A DNA stretch of 64,000 bases from JBBRCE01 sp038205115 (GCA_038205115.1 JBBRCE010000016.1:33617-97616), one strand, 5' to 3'. Positions 27,989-37,422 are shown, counted from the first letter of the stretch. The notes: generated from the sequence alone by a model not told the origin. Numbers and translations are program-made.

Positions 27989-29167
27989 CTACTGCGTCGT
28001 CCAGGTGCCTCGGCCGTCTTTCAAGTACTGCTTGACTTCTTTTTGTTCGCCATCGATCGGAAACCCGTGCGGAATGCGCGCCCAGGGGTTGTCATATTTC
28101 AGCGAAACTTTGTACGGTTCGAAGCGACCGTCGGCGGCGGTTTCCGCGCAGCGCTTGCGAAGCGCATCCATTTCCGCTTCGCTCATGGGCTGAAAGCCGC
28201 GCGCCACGGCCAGATTTTGTCGCAGGATGTCCAGCGACTCCATGCCGCTGATCGTCAGCGCCACCGGCAGGCTCATCGCGTAACGCAGCAACTCCTGCGC
28301 GGTGACCAACCCCTGCTTGATCGCCCACGCCGTACCGCACATGCTTTTCATGCCCAGCACGGCCATGCCACGGCGGTTGGCTTCCGGCAGCACGAGTTTT
28401 TCGAAGCTGCGAAAATTGGCATCGAACGGGTTGAGCGGCATTTGCACGGTATCGAACGGATAGCCCATCGTGATCATCCGCAGATGCACTTCGGCCTCTT
28501 TGTGGCCGGTGAAGCCCACCAGTCGCGTCTTGCCTTGCTTCTTCGCCAGTTCGAGCGCTTCCAGCACGCCGCCTTTGGCGTAGGCCTGATCGGGATCGTT
28601 ATCGAAGCCCACGCCGTGGATTTGCCAGAGATCGAGATGATCGGTACCGAGTCGGCGCAGCGACTGTTCGAGCATTTCCATCGCCAGCTTGGCGGTGCGG
28701 CCGTGCGTGCAAACTTTAGTCATCAAAAAGACTTTTTCGCGACGGCCCTGGAGCGCGCGGCCGATCCAGTTTTCGGATTGGCCGTTTTGATATTCCCAGC
28801 AGGTATCGACAAAGTTGATGCCGGCCGCAAGCGCCTCGTCCATGATCTGCGTGGCAACTTCCACGCTTTTGGTGTCGCCCAGATGATGCCCGCCCAGACC
28901 AATAACTGAGACTTTAATGCCTGTCTTGCCGAGCGCCCGCTGCGGGATGGCCGCGCCGTGATCCGCGGCGACTGTCGCTTTGTCTTCAGCGGCGACAAGC
29001 TCTGCGGCGCTGCCCGCCAGCACGCCAGCAGTTACGCTCGTTCCGAGCGCCCCAAGATTTCGCAAAAAACGACGCCGCCCGCTGCTGGCAGGCGATGGAT
29101 CGGGATAGTGGGAATCTGCCGGTTTCTCGTCCACGGAGCTGGCCTCTGAAGTTGGATGATTGCGCAC
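27989..29167 (-). CDS. Tat-exported aldo/keto reductase, tandem paralogue
   Basis: 392 residues from a GTG at 29167; there is no Met before the Tat motif GRRRFLRNLGALG, so this or another non-ATG start is required. The AKR signatures match those of the downstream gene: FVDTCWEYQNG, LMTKVCTHGR, LWQIHGVGFDND and the GFTGHKEAEVHLRM block. Extensive similarity to its neighbour over the whole barrel shows recent or conserved duplication. The two may be an operon; transcription from the upstream copy would read into the next. Confidence 0.9.
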   Translation of the reverse strand: MRNHPTSEASSVDEKPADSHYPDPSPASSGRRRFLRNLGALGTSVTAGVLAGSAAELVAAEDKATVAADHGAAIPQRALGKTGIKVSVIGLGGHHLGDTKSVEVATQIMDEALAAGINFVDTCWEYQNGQSENWIGRALQGRREKVFLMTKVCTHGRTAKLAMEMLEQSLRRLGTDHLDLWQIHGVGFDNDPDQAYAKGGVLEALELAKKQGKTRLVGFTGHKEAEVHLRMITMGYPFDTVQMPLNPFDANFRSFEKLVLPEANRRGMAVLGMKSMCGTAWAIKQGLVTAQELLRYAMSLPVALTISGMESLDILRQNLAVARGFQPMSEAEMDALRKRCAETAADGRFEPYKVSLKYDNPWARIPHGFPIDGEQKEVKQYLKDGRGTWTTQ

Positions 29168-29285
29168 TGCGAAACGTCAACCGACGGTGCAAAGCCAATG
29201 CCGTGGGGACTTCTGCTTGCTGCGTGGCGTACCGCTCGGGCAGCAAACCGCAACTTCGGCGGCATTTTCCAGCGGCCGTCGTCCG

Positions 29286-30569
29286 TTAGCCAGTGACTTT
29301 CGCCAAGTCGGAGAAGAAGTTTGGATAGGTTTTGGCCGTGCATTCTGGATCATTGATGACCACGCCGGGAATCCGCAGACCGGCCAGCGCGAAGCTCATG
29401 GCCATGCGATGATCGCGATAAGTGTCGATCGTGGCCGCGCGAAAGGGTGCCGGCGTGATTCGCAGGCCGTCGTCGAATTCTTCGACCCTCGCGCCGAGCT
29501 TGCGCAGTTCGGCGGCCAGCGCCACGACGCGATCGGTTTCTTTGTGCCGCATGTGCGCCACGCCGCGGATGGTGGTCGGCCCGTCGGCAAACAGCGCCAC
29601 CACGCCCAAGGTTTGCGCGGTATCGCTGATGGCGTTCATATCGACTTCAATTCCGCGCAGCGGTCCGCCCTGCACGGCGATGCCGCCGGCGGTGGTCTCC
29701 ACCTGGCAGCCCATCTGTTTGAGGCAATCGACAAACTGCACGTCGCCTTGCAGGCTGGCACCGCTCAAACCTTCGACCAGTACGCGACCGCCGGTAATCG
29801 CGGCCACGGCCCAAAAATAACTGGCCGCCGAAGCATCTGGCTCAATGTCGTACGTGCAGCCAAGGTATCGCTGTCCGGCGGCAATACGAATTCGCGGCGA
29901 CTCGTTTAGTTCGGCTGCCGCCTGCACCCCAAACGAGCGCATCACGGCCAGCGTCATCATCACGTACGGCACGGATACCAACTGCCCTTGCACTAGCAGC
30001 TCGACGTCGCTGCGGCAATATGGCGCCGCCATCAGCAGCGCGCTGAGAAACTGGCTACTGATATTGCCGCGAACGGTCGCCTGGCCGCCTTGCATGCCGT
30101 GGGCGTTGACGACCACTGGTGGGCAACCGTTGCCGGCTTCGCTCACCGCATCGGCGCCGAGTTGCCGCAGCGCATGGAGCAAGTCTTCGATCGGTCGCTC
30201 GCGCATCCGCGCCACGCCATCGAGCCGAAAGCGTCCGCGCCCCGCGGCCACCAGGCCGGTCAGAAAACGGATCGTGGTGCCGCTGTTGGCGCAGAACAAA
30301 TCGGCCGCATCGCGCGGCAGGTTGCCGCCGCAACCGGTGATTTCGATGGTGGCCGTGGCCACGTCGTGTTGCACCGTCAAACCAAACTGCCGCAAGGCGT
30401 CCACCATCACGCGGGTATCTTCGCTGTCCAGCGCGCCGCTGAGCCGGGAATGTCCATCGGCCAGCGCCGCACAAATCAGCGCGCGGTTGGTGATGCTTTT
30501 GGAGCCCGGCGGGCGAATCGTGGCGCGGATTGGCCGCAAGATTGGCTTGATGGCAATTTGGTCTGGCAT
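29286..30569 (-). CDS. aroA: 3-phosphoshikimate 1-carboxyvinyltransferase (EPSP synthase)
   Basis: 427 residues from the ATG at 30569. Sixth step of the shikimate pathway: transfer of enolpyruvyl from phosphoenolpyruvate to shikimate 3-phosphate. Substrate-binding motif PPGSKSITNRALICAAL (about 20-36), NSGTTIRFLTGL, RMRERPIEDLL and the C-terminal RDHRMAMSFALAGL are all intact. The gene lies 90 bp downstream of the Ldh-family oxidoreductase on the same strand. Confidence 0.95.
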   Translation of the reverse strand: MPDQIAIKPILRPIRATIRPPGSKSITNRALICAALADGHSRLSGALDSEDTRVMVDALRQFGLTVQHDVATATIEITGCGGNLPRDAADLFCANSGTTIRFLTGLVAAGRGRFRLDGVARMRERPIEDLLHALRQLGADAVSEAGNGCPPVVVNAHGMQGGQATVRGNISSQFLSALLMAAPYCRSDVELLVQGQLVSVPYVMMTLAVMRSFGVQAAAELNESPRIRIAAGQRYLGCTYDIEPDASAASYFWAVAAITGGRVLVEGLSGASLQGDVQFVDCLKQMGCQVETTAGGIAVQGGPLRGIEVDMNAISDTAQTLGVVALFADGPTTIRGVAHMRHKETDRVVALAAELRKLGARVEEFDDGLRITPAPFRAATIDTYRDHRMAMSFALAGLRIPGVVINDPECTAKTYPNFFSDLAKVTG

Positions 30570-30659
30570 GGCACAGCGGTCTAGGAGAAAAGTGCGACGG
30601 AGCGATTCACCGCGAAGGAAATACGAACGCAACGATTGAGGTCGAGAATAGCGGACGCT

Positions 30660-31712
30660 TTACGACTTCGGTGCGGCGACTTTCAGCTTGTCCGCCAGTT
30701 TGAGCAGTTCGTTCCAATTGCCGTCGTCGAACGGGATGCCGGAGGCGCGTCGCTTGGTTAGCATCCGCCGCTCGGGATCTCCGGGCAGCAGAATTTCGCC
30801 ACTAGGATCGATCAGCGGGCAACTGCGAATGAACTCGGCTAGTCCGGCCACTTCGCTTGTGTAATGCTGGCTGCCGCCGAGCTTGCCGGGATCGACCAGC
30901 ATCATGAACACGCAGTTGCCGTTTTGGTTAATCGGCTTTTCGCGAATGCAGACGCCGCCCGAAATCGCGCCGGCAAACACTTCGACCATCAGCGCCAGGC
31001 CAAAACCTTTATAGGCTTGCTCGCCGCCCATCGGCCGAATGCTGCCCGGCGGATTGGCGTAGAGCGCGTTGGGATCGTTGGTGGGCCGGCCTTCGCTATC
31101 ATACAACCAGCCGTCGGGGCATTGCTGACCGGCGAATTTTTTCACGCGCACTTTGCCTTCAGCCGTGGCGCTGGTGCCAAAATCCAGCACTAGCGGGCCA
31201 TCGTCGCCCGGCGCGCCGAGCGCCAGCGGATTGGTGCCCAGCCGCGGCGCTTTTCCTCCCGGCGGCGCCACGCGGCGCGCGTGGCCATGCGTGTTGACCA
31301 TCATCAACGAAACCAGTCCGAACTCGGCCGCCCGTTCGCAATATTCGCCCAAACGTCCCACGTGGCTGGAGCGAATCAGCGTGCCGACTGCGCTGCCCTG
31401 GGATTGGCATTTTTCGATCAGCCGTTCGGTCAGTCGGCCCGCTTGCGTTTGTCCGAAGCCCCAGTTGCCGTCGGCCGCCAGCAGCGTGGCCGACTCGTTG
31501 AGCACATCGAATGCGGCGCCGGCAACAACGTCGCGCTTGGTCAAAGCGTCTAAGTAAAACGGAATTCGCATCACGCCGTGCGAGTCGTGTCCGCGGAGGT
31601 TGGCGCCAACCAGGCTGCGGCCCACAATCTGCGCTTCGTCGGCCGGCAAGCCGCCGGCTGATAGTAAGTCGATGGCGAATTGATTGAGCGCCGATTCCAA
31701 AATGTTGGGCAT
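30660..31712 (-). CDS. Ldh-family (malate/L-sulfolactate/ureidoglycolate-type) oxidoreductase
   Basis: 350 residues. Signatures of the NAD(P)-dependent Ldh_2 family: GHDSHGVMRIPFYLDAL with the catalytic His, NWGFGQTQAGRLTERL, HVGRLGEYCERAAEFGLV and GTNPLALGAPG. Members oxidise 2-hydroxy acids such as malate, L-lactate, L-sulfolactate or ureidoglycolate; the substrate cannot be assigned here. It probably forms a transcript with the preceding glycosyltransferase-like gene (21-bp gap) and aroA. Confidence 0.87.
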   Translation of the reverse strand: MPNILESALNQFAIDLLSAGGLPADEAQIVGRSLVGANLRGHDSHGVMRIPFYLDALTKRDVVAGAAFDVLNESATLLAADGNWGFGQTQAGRLTERLIEKCQSQGSAVGTLIRSSHVGRLGEYCERAAEFGLVSLMMVNTHGHARRVAPPGGKAPRLGTNPLALGAPGDDGPLVLDFGTSATAEGKVRVKKFAGQQCPDGWLYDSEGRPTNDPNALYANPPGSIRPMGGEQAYKGFGLALMVEVFAGAISGGVCIREKPINQNGNCVFMMLVDPGKLGGSQHYTSEVAGLAEFIRSCPLIDPSGEILLPGDPERRMLTKRRASGIPFDDGNWNELLKLADKLKVAAPKS

Positions 31713-31733
31713 GATTTTTTTCGAACAGCAATG

Positions 31734-32435
31734 TTAAGGTGAAGGGGTCGGCGACGAACCGTCGGCTTGATCGGGCAGCCGACCAAGCCGCTCGATCAGC
31801 ACCTGCTCGTAGACGGTCAGCAGAGTAGTTGGATCGGCAGCGAACTCGGCCAGTGAAGAATCGGCCACGCGATCATGCGGCACGTGCGGATAACGCTCCA
31901 ACAAAATCGCGCGCAGCGCCGGCTGATCAGCAAAAATTCGCCCGGCGTTTTCGGCCGCCTGATCGGCCCACGACTGGCAGCGCGGTTGGGCGTCGTACGC
32001 CACAAAATCTTCGGCAAAGGCCGCTACCACGTACGGCACGCCGGTCTCCAGCGCCAATTCGCCTTGTAGCCACAAGTGCTGCACGTGAATCAAATGCGGA
32101 TCGAAGGTGGTTACTTCCTGATCCAGATGCCGCCGGAAGGCCGCGCGATATTCGGCAATCTGCTGATCCGTCATCGCAAAAAAAACACTCTCCGCGGGGC
32201 GCGCGGCGTCGAGATACGGCAACGTCTGCGGCAGTTCGGCGGCCGGCGCGCCAAACGTTACGCGATGCACGTGTGGATCAAAGCTCTGCTGCTGACGATG
32301 TTGCGCCGTTGAATCGTCGCCCAGCAGCGCGCGAACCTGGTGTCCGGCGGCCAGCAATCCCTGCATCAGCGCGCGCGCTTGTTGCCCGGCGACACCCCGG
32401 TCAAACGGCGAATCGTGAAGCAGCAAAATGCGCAT
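31734..32435 (-). CDS. Glycosyltransferase-4-like N-terminal domain protein
   Basis: 233 residues from the ATG at 32435 (MRILLLHDSPFDRGVAGQQA). The opening is the first beta-alpha unit of GT-B family 4 glycosyltransferases: RILLLHD...GGxxxQ-type followed by LLAAGHQVRALLG, and DPHLIHVQHLWLQGELAL is the conserved beta-strand before the acceptor site. The nucleotide-sugar-binding C-terminal half, about 180 residues in full enzymes, is missing; the C-terminus instead ends in a Pro/Ser tail (DGSSPTPSP). It may be a truncated enzyme, a regulator or a degenerate paralogue. Confidence 0.65.
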   Translation of the reverse strand: MRILLLHDSPFDRGVAGQQARALMQGLLAAGHQVRALLGDDSTAQHRQQQSFDPHVHRVTFGAPAAELPQTLPYLDAARPAESVFFAMTDQQIAEYRAAFRRHLDQEVTTFDPHLIHVQHLWLQGELALETGVPYVVAAFAEDFVAYDAQPRCQSWADQAAENAGRIFADQPALRAILLERYPHVPHDRVADSSLAEFAADPTTLLTVYEQVLIERLGRLPDQADGSSPTPSP

Positions 32436-32554
32436 GGCCCGCACAGGAAACAGAAGCTTGCCCGCCAAACGCGGCGGAGCGATACATGGCAATATAGTCC
32501 AGAAGTCGGCCTAAGTTCAGAGCAGAACACTGCCGCAGGCGAAATCGCGGGCGG

Positions 32555-33010
32555 CTAGAGCGAATCGCCGAATCGCGGTGGCGCGGAGAAGTGATCGTGC
32601 GGATCAATCGTCGGCAGATCGAAGGCCGCTTTGACCGCCGGCCGGTTGAGCACCAGAATCGTAAACACACCGAGAATGGTGCCAAACGGCGTGAATAAAC
32701 AGCCGATGCAGGCCGCCACAAAGCAGAATTGGTAGCGCCGCCGGCGCGACAAATTCCGTCCGGCCGCCAGCAGCATCAGCCCCATGCCCCAGCCAATTGA
32801 AATGAAAATCCCACCCAAGATCATAAACAGTGGACCCAAGAACGCCGCGTTTGCGTCCGGCATACCTCCGCGTTGTGGCGGAGATAACGTCAGCCACAGC
32901 CCGATGAAAAAATGAATCATCGGAAAGCAGCCGAACAGGCAACACATTCCACCAACGACATAGTGGAAAATTTTCAACAGTCGCAGTTGATCTTGATCTT
33001 CGTTTGTCAT
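32555..33010 (-). CDS. Small membrane protein, conserved in Planctomycetes
   Basis: 151 residues from the ATG at 33010. Three hydrophobic segments: IFHYVVGGMCCLFGCFPMIHFFIGLWL, PLFMILGGIFISIGWGMGLMLLA and FVAACIGCLFTPFGTILGVFTILVL, with a basic loop RRRRYQ between the last two. No catalytic motif. Likely follows the deoxyribosyltransferase-like gene in one transcript (54-bp gap). Confidence 0.72.
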   Translation of the reverse strand: MTNEDQDQLRLLKIFHYVVGGMCCLFGCFPMIHFFIGLWLTLSPPQRGGMPDANAAFLGPLFMILGGIFISIGWGMGLMLLAAGRNLSRRRRYQFCFVAACIGCLFTPFGTILGVFTILVLNRPAVKAAFDLPTIDPHDHFSAPPRFGDSL

Positions 33011-33064
33011 AGGGCACCGCAATCTGAATGCTCGGAACGACCTCAAACAGGATAAGCACGGACG

Positions 33065-33532
33065 TCAGCCGCCGCAACCTTCTGCCATATCCGACCGAGC
33101 GGCTTGCTGCCGCTGAATCACCGCTGCCACTTCGCCGCTGGCCAGCGCTTGTTCGAATGCGGCCATGTCGGCATACAGCGCCTGGCTCAAAAACTTGACA
33201 GCCCAGTTATGCCGCAACGGGCTGATGCAAATCACGGTGCGCCCCTGACGATGCGCTTCCCAAATTTCGATTGCCGTGCCCATCGACGCCTCGGGCACAA
33301 ACGCCAGCACCACGTCCACTTCGCCGCACATCCGATTGTGATGCATGAAGACCTGGCGGCCCGACTGCTCGCTGTAGTTGAGCGAATCGATATGATCGCT
33401 GAGCGGGTCGTATACGTCCGCGCCCGGGAAATACTGCTCGATCAGCGCCCGCAATCGACCGCGGTAATCTTGCGTATGCATGGCCGCGCCGTGGTGCGAG
33501 CCCTGCATGATTCCGGCGAGAAAAAAACGCAT
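33065..33532 (-). CDS. Nucleoside 2-deoxyribosyltransferase-like protein
   Basis: 155 residues. The opening MRFFLAGIMQGS, the DVYDPLSDH segment, the central VVLAFVPEASMGTAIEIWEAHRQ (catalytic-Glu-type helix) and the final strand RTVICISPL match the small Rossmann-like nucleoside deoxyribosyltransferase superfamily. Family members cleave or transfer the 2-deoxyribose of nucleosides; the related DNA-modification and nucleotide-hydrolase branches look similar. Substrate not determined. Confidence 0.8.
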   Translation of the reverse strand: MRFFLAGIMQGSHHGAAMHTQDYRGRLRALIEQYFPGADVYDPLSDHIDSLNYSEQSGRQVFMHHNRMCGEVDVVLAFVPEASMGTAIEIWEAHRQGRTVICISPLRHNWAVKFLSQALYADMAAFEQALASGEVAAVIQRQQAARSDMAEGCGG

Positions 33533-33614
33533 CGTATTTTGAGATGTCCCGAGTTATGCGGCCCGATTCGTCATTTTTGATTTCTGTTGCTGTACGAGCT
33601 GGATCTAAATTAAC

Positions 33615-34007
33615 ATGTTCGCCATGCCTACCACCAGCCGTGACTTTCTGCGCGCCGCCAACCGCCGTTTCGCAGCAGCGGAATTTCTGGCTGGTGACGG
33701 CTACAACACGGACGGAATGTATCTGGCCGGATACTGTATTGAATGCAGCTTGAAAGCCTTGATTTTGAAGGCGACTTCGGGCGCAGACCGTCCAATCACT
33801 CTGCAGCGAATCACGCAAGGCAAGGCGATGCATGATTTCGAAATTCTCGCTCGGATCCTGCGAGACAAGGGAATTACGATTCCTAGCGGTTACTTGAAGC
33901 GATTACGCCGGTCGCGCTGGTCGACCGCACTCCGCTACGAAAGCGACCGCGAGGACAGCGGCGAAACGCGGGCATTTCTTAAAACGGCTCAAGCAGTCTA
34001 TAATTGA
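33615..34007 (+). CDS. HEPN-domain protein
   Basis: 130 residues (ATG at 33615; an in-frame ATG at 33624 is equally possible). Helical throughout, with DFLRAANRRFAAAEFLA and the HEPN core LAGYCIECSLKALILKA. The R-x4-6-H motif of HEPN ribonucleases is not evident, so catalysis is doubtful. Many HEPN proteins pair with a nucleotidyltransferase or another small partner; here a 110-residue gene follows 17 bp on, with its own ribosome binding site. A toxin or RNA-binding role would be inference. Confidence 0.72.
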   Translation: MFAMPTTSRDFLRAANRRFAAAEFLAGDGYNTDGMYLAGYCIECSLKALILKATSGADRPITLQRITQGKAMHDFEILARILRDKGITIPSGYLKRLRRSRWSTALRYESDREDSGETRAFLKTAQAVYN

Positions 34008-34024
34008 GTCAAGGAGCAATCGCC

Positions 34025-34357
34025 ATGAGCCAAAGCATCACCAAGCCGTGGGAATCCAGGCAGACCGACGAAACTCGGTTGGTTGAAGAATCGCTCCGCG
34101 CAGTGTTTCCCGAGACCGATGCCTATCGCTACAACGCGGCGTCGATCCGTGTGCGCGTGGTTGATCCGCGATTTGCCGGCCTGAACGCAGACCAGCGAGA
34201 TGACATGTTGGATGCGATTGTCGCGAAACTGCCCGCGTCGATTCAAGGCGACATCATGGTCTTGCTCGCAATGACGCCCGACGAATTTCGCGATCGCAAG
34301 TTCATTGGGCGGTTTACGAATCAATCATTCGAGAATCCGGCAATCGACGACGTTTAA
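34025..34357 (+). CDS. Small conserved protein downstream of the HEPN gene
   Basis: 110 residues from the ATG at 34025, which has AAGGAG 8 nt upstream; this site decides the start over a TTG at 34004. The core RYNAASIRVRVVDPRFAGLN, then DIMVLLAMTPDEF resembles a small alpha/beta family common in Planctomycetes and perhaps BolA-like in fold. No catalytic residues. Probable partner or operon mate of the HEPN protein. Confidence 0.65.
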   Translation: MSQSITKPWESRQTDETRLVEESLRAVFPETDAYRYNAASIRVRVVDPRFAGLNADQRDDMLDAIVAKLPASIQGDIMVLLAMTPDEFRDRKFIGRFTNQSFENPAIDDV

Positions 34358-34388
34358 CACCGCCATCCATCCACGTTGTGCCCCACGC

Positions 34389-35537
34389 ATGCCAGAAAAC
34401 GATTTCGATCTGCTGCAATCGACGCTCTCCGCCGCCGGCATTGATGCCGCGCTCGAGATGCTGGCCGCACGGCTCGAAGCGCGCAAACAATATCACGAGC
34501 TGTTCGACGCCCGCCTGATGCAAGCCCGCCGCAAGCTCGGCCTGCCGATCATTCTGACGGCCACGCTCGACGAACTGCCCGAGCCCGCGCGGACGCAGGT
34601 CGAAGACGCTTATCTGGCCGCCTGCCGCGAGGTGGGCGACCTGCTGCTATCCGCCGGAATGATTCGCCAATCGTGGATGTACTTGCGGCCCCTGGCAGAC
34701 AATGCGGCGCTGGCGGCGCGATTGGCGGCCATCGAGCCCGACGAAGAAAATCTGGAAGAGCTGATCGAACTGACACTGCACGAAGGCGTTTCGCCCGTGC
34801 TGGGTTTGAAGCTGGTGCTCGGTCATTACGGCATTTGCAACGCCATCACGCTGTACGAATCGGCGTTTGCGAGTCGCACGCGATTGCAGCGTCAACAGGC
34901 GGCCGAATTGCTGGTGCGTCACATTCACGAAGAAATCTCGCACAACGTCCGCGAAGACATCGCTCGCCAAGAGGGCCAGCAGCCCACGGAAACCACGCTG
35001 GCCGGATTGATCGCGGCCCGCGATTGGTTGTTTCTCAACGACAATTACCATGCCGACACCACACATTTGGCGTCGGTCGTGCGGTTTGCGGAAATCATCG
35101 AAACGCCCGACGTTTTGCGACTGGCCATTGAACTGACCGCTTACGGCCAGCGGCTGAACGCGCAATTTCAATTCGCTGGCGACGAACCGTTTGTCGATCT
35201 GTATCCCAGCCATGCGCTGTTCTTCCACGCACTGCAGGGCGAAGAACTTGAGCCGGCGCTCAAGTATTTTGGCGCGCAGGCAGAAACGGTCGAAACGCGC
35301 TTTCAAGGCACGGCCGCCATCGACGCCTACGTGTATTTGCTGGCGCGCACGCAGCGCTATCGCGAAGCGGTCGAAGCCACCATTCGTTTGCTGCCGCCGG
35401 GCGCGCGCGGTGGGCAAGCGCCCAGCCTGCTCGAGCTTTCACGACTGGCCGGCGATTACGCGCCGCTGATGCAGCAATGCCGCCAGCGCGACGATCTGCT
35501 CGGCTTTGCCGCCGGCCTGGCCCAAGCCAGCAGTTAG
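34389..35537 (+). CDS. Planctomycete conserved hypothetical protein
   Basis: 382 residues from the ATG at 34389. Entirely helical, without signal peptide or membrane segment, built of helix-turn-helix-like pairs (for example AALEMLAARLEARKQYHELFD, LLELSRLAGDYAPLMQQCRQ) reminiscent of TPR/HAT superhelices. No enzyme motif. It follows the HEPN pair after 31 bp on the same strand and could be cotranscribed, but nothing else links them. Confidence 0.75.
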   Translation: MPENDFDLLQSTLSAAGIDAALEMLAARLEARKQYHELFDARLMQARRKLGLPIILTATLDELPEPARTQVEDAYLAACREVGDLLLSAGMIRQSWMYLRPLADNAALAARLAAIEPDEENLEELIELTLHEGVSPVLGLKLVLGHYGICNAITLYESAFASRTRLQRQQAAELLVRHIHEEISHNVREDIARQEGQQPTETTLAGLIAARDWLFLNDNYHADTTHLASVVRFAEIIETPDVLRLAIELTAYGQRLNAQFQFAGDEPFVDLYPSHALFFHALQGEELEPALKYFGAQAETVETRFQGTAAIDAYVYLLARTQRYREAVEATIRLLPPGARGGQAPSLLELSRLAGDYAPLMQQCRQRDDLLGFAAGLAQASS

Positions 35538-35740
35538 CAAATGGCTTCCGCCCTTCGTCGCCGACGGAGCCTGCGTCGGTCGATTTGGCGAACGGTGTTT
35601 TTCACGCGTTCGCGTTTCTAAATGTCAACGTTTCGACATTACGATCCGCATGCTAACTCGACTCCAATAAAGTTGCGGCCGGCTGGCAACTGGTTTACGA
35701 TGCAGGCAGCATTTCCGATTCGCATTTCGCAGGTACGACC

Positions 35741-36763
35741 ATGTTTCGCACGACGTTGGCGCTGGTGATTGCCGCGGGTTGGATTTGCGCAGACGACTCG
35801 GTTTGTCGTGCCCAGAAAAAGCGAAATCCTGAGTTACGGTTGCCAGGCGAAAAAAAGTCTCTAAGCGACGAAGTGAGTGCCGACAACGACGATCAGAAGT
35901 TGCAGACCTCCTACGCGGCCAAGAGACCCGCGAATCTCCGCGCCGAACAGCAGATCGTACAGGCACTTCAGCAGCCGGTTGCGATCAACTGCGTGAAACA
36001 GCCGCTGAATGCCGTGCTAAGCACGTTTGCCGGCCAGGCGGGAATTGCCTGCACCATCGACCAGCGAGCACTTGAAGCCGCTGGCGTGGGCGTCGATACA
36101 GCGGTCACAATCAGCAGCCCCGGCAATCTCTCAGCCCGCGCGAATTTGGACCGCATGCTCAAACAACTTCAACTGACTTGGATCATCTGCGACGAATCGT
36201 TGTGCGTCACCACCGCCGACGAAGCCAACAACAGATGCACCGCCCGCGTTTACCCCGTGGCCGATCTCGTGATGTTCAGCGACGGAACTTCGCGCGGCGG
36301 GCTCGCAACGCGCAGCCGCAACGACCAAGCGGACTTCGACAGCCTGATCCAAGTCATCACATCAACAATCCAGCCCAGCACCTGGGACGATGTCGGTGGA
36401 ATGGGCAGTATCAAAGGCTTCGATCCGTCGCTGTCACTGGTTGTCTCCCAGACGCGCGAAGCCCACGAAGAGATTGGGTTGTTGTTGGCAGCGCTGCGTA
36501 AAAGCCGCTCCACTCAACCCTTGGCACGCGCATCCTTCACAAATGACGTTGCCGGCTCCGAAGGCGAACCGCTCAACGACGATCCGCTGCCGGCGTATCG
36601 CTCGACGGTGCGGCAGCGTGGCGGCGCCAGCGCGGTGGCCGCGTGGCAGCTTCCGCGAACCACCGACGGCAAAGCGTTCCGCGTGCAAACAACCTCGGGC
36701 CGGCCCAACATTGGGCAAGGCTTCGGCGGCGGCGTATTCAATATCCGCAGCGAATCGCGCTGA
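35741..36763 (+). CDS. Secreted protein with repeated secretin/TonB short N-terminal-like domain
   Basis: 340 residues. Signal peptide MFRTTLALVIAAGWICA. Residues about 70-160 (VQALQQPVAINCVKQPLNAV, then LDRMLKQLQLTWIICDESLC) match the STN-like fold found in secretins and in a large planctomycete family; YPVADLVMF and DSLIQVITSTIQPSTWDDVGG continue it, followed by an unusually polar C-terminus (GGASAVAAWQLPRTTD). Probably a periplasmic or outer-membrane-linked assembly protein; function not known. Confidence 0.78.
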   Translation: MFRTTLALVIAAGWICADDSVCRAQKKRNPELRLPGEKKSLSDEVSADNDDQKLQTSYAAKRPANLRAEQQIVQALQQPVAINCVKQPLNAVLSTFAGQAGIACTIDQRALEAAGVGVDTAVTISSPGNLSARANLDRMLKQLQLTWIICDESLCVTTADEANNRCTARVYPVADLVMFSDGTSRGGLATRSRNDQADFDSLIQVITSTIQPSTWDDVGGMGSIKGFDPSLSLVVSQTREAHEEIGLLLAALRKSRSTQPLARASFTNDVAGSEGEPLNDDPLPAYRSTVRQRGGASAVAAWQLPRTTDGKAFRVQTTSGRPNIGQGFGGGVFNIRSESR

Positions 36764-36795
36764 TCGTAACTGCGTCTCTCGCTTGCTCACTGCCG

Positions 36796-37257
36796 ATGCC
36801 CCGCGCCCCATTCGATTATTCGCTGGATTTCCAAACGATCGATTTCCGTCGCCAGCCGGAGTTGTATCGCGTCGGTCGCGGCGAGCAGGGCGTGCTGCTG
36901 GTCGAACCTTACAAAAGCGAAATTCTGCCGCACTGGAAGTTCAAAACCGCGGCCGAAGCCAAAACGTCGGCCGCCAAGATCTACAAAATGTTCTTGGCCT
37001 ATCTCAAAGCCCACGACCTGCCAGGCGCGGACATGGCCCGCAAGTTTTTGCAGATGGGCTGGACCCGCGCCCGCCGTTATGCCAACCATGCCGGCGGCCG
37101 CAAGTACGATCGGCAAACCGGCGAACTGCTGCCGCGCACGGAGAATGCGGAAAAAGCGGCTGCGGCGGCCATCTTCTACCAGCGCTACGTCACCGCCCGC
37201 GAGCACCCGCAATATCTGCGTCAAAAAGCCCAGCATCAGCAGCAATTCGAGCAATGA
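36796..37257 (+). CDS. DUF4385-family protein
   Basis: 153 residues from the ATG at 36796; the in-frame extension to 36643 overlaps the preceding gene and is not supported. DFQTIDFRRQPELYRVGRGE, LLVEPYKSEILPHW and GADMARKFLQMGWTRARRYA are the conserved blocks of DUF4385, a small cytoplasmic family. No characterised function is known to me. Confidence 0.82.
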   Translation: MPRAPFDYSLDFQTIDFRRQPELYRVGRGEQGVLLVEPYKSEILPHWKFKTAAEAKTSAAKIYKMFLAYLKAHDLPGADMARKFLQMGWTRARRYANHAGGRKYDRQTGELLPRTENAEKAAAAAIFYQRYVTAREHPQYLRQKAQHQQQFEQ

Positions 37258-37422
37258 TCGGCTAGCATGCTCCGCACGGAGAGGTCGCAAAGTTGCCCGG
37301 TCGATCAATCGGCATTGTGAGGAATTCCTGCTTTGCCTAAACTGAGTTTGACGATTCTGCCGATTAGGTGGATGACTGGCGACTTGTTCGCTTTGCTTGC
37401 GATTCTGTTTTGGCCGCATTTT

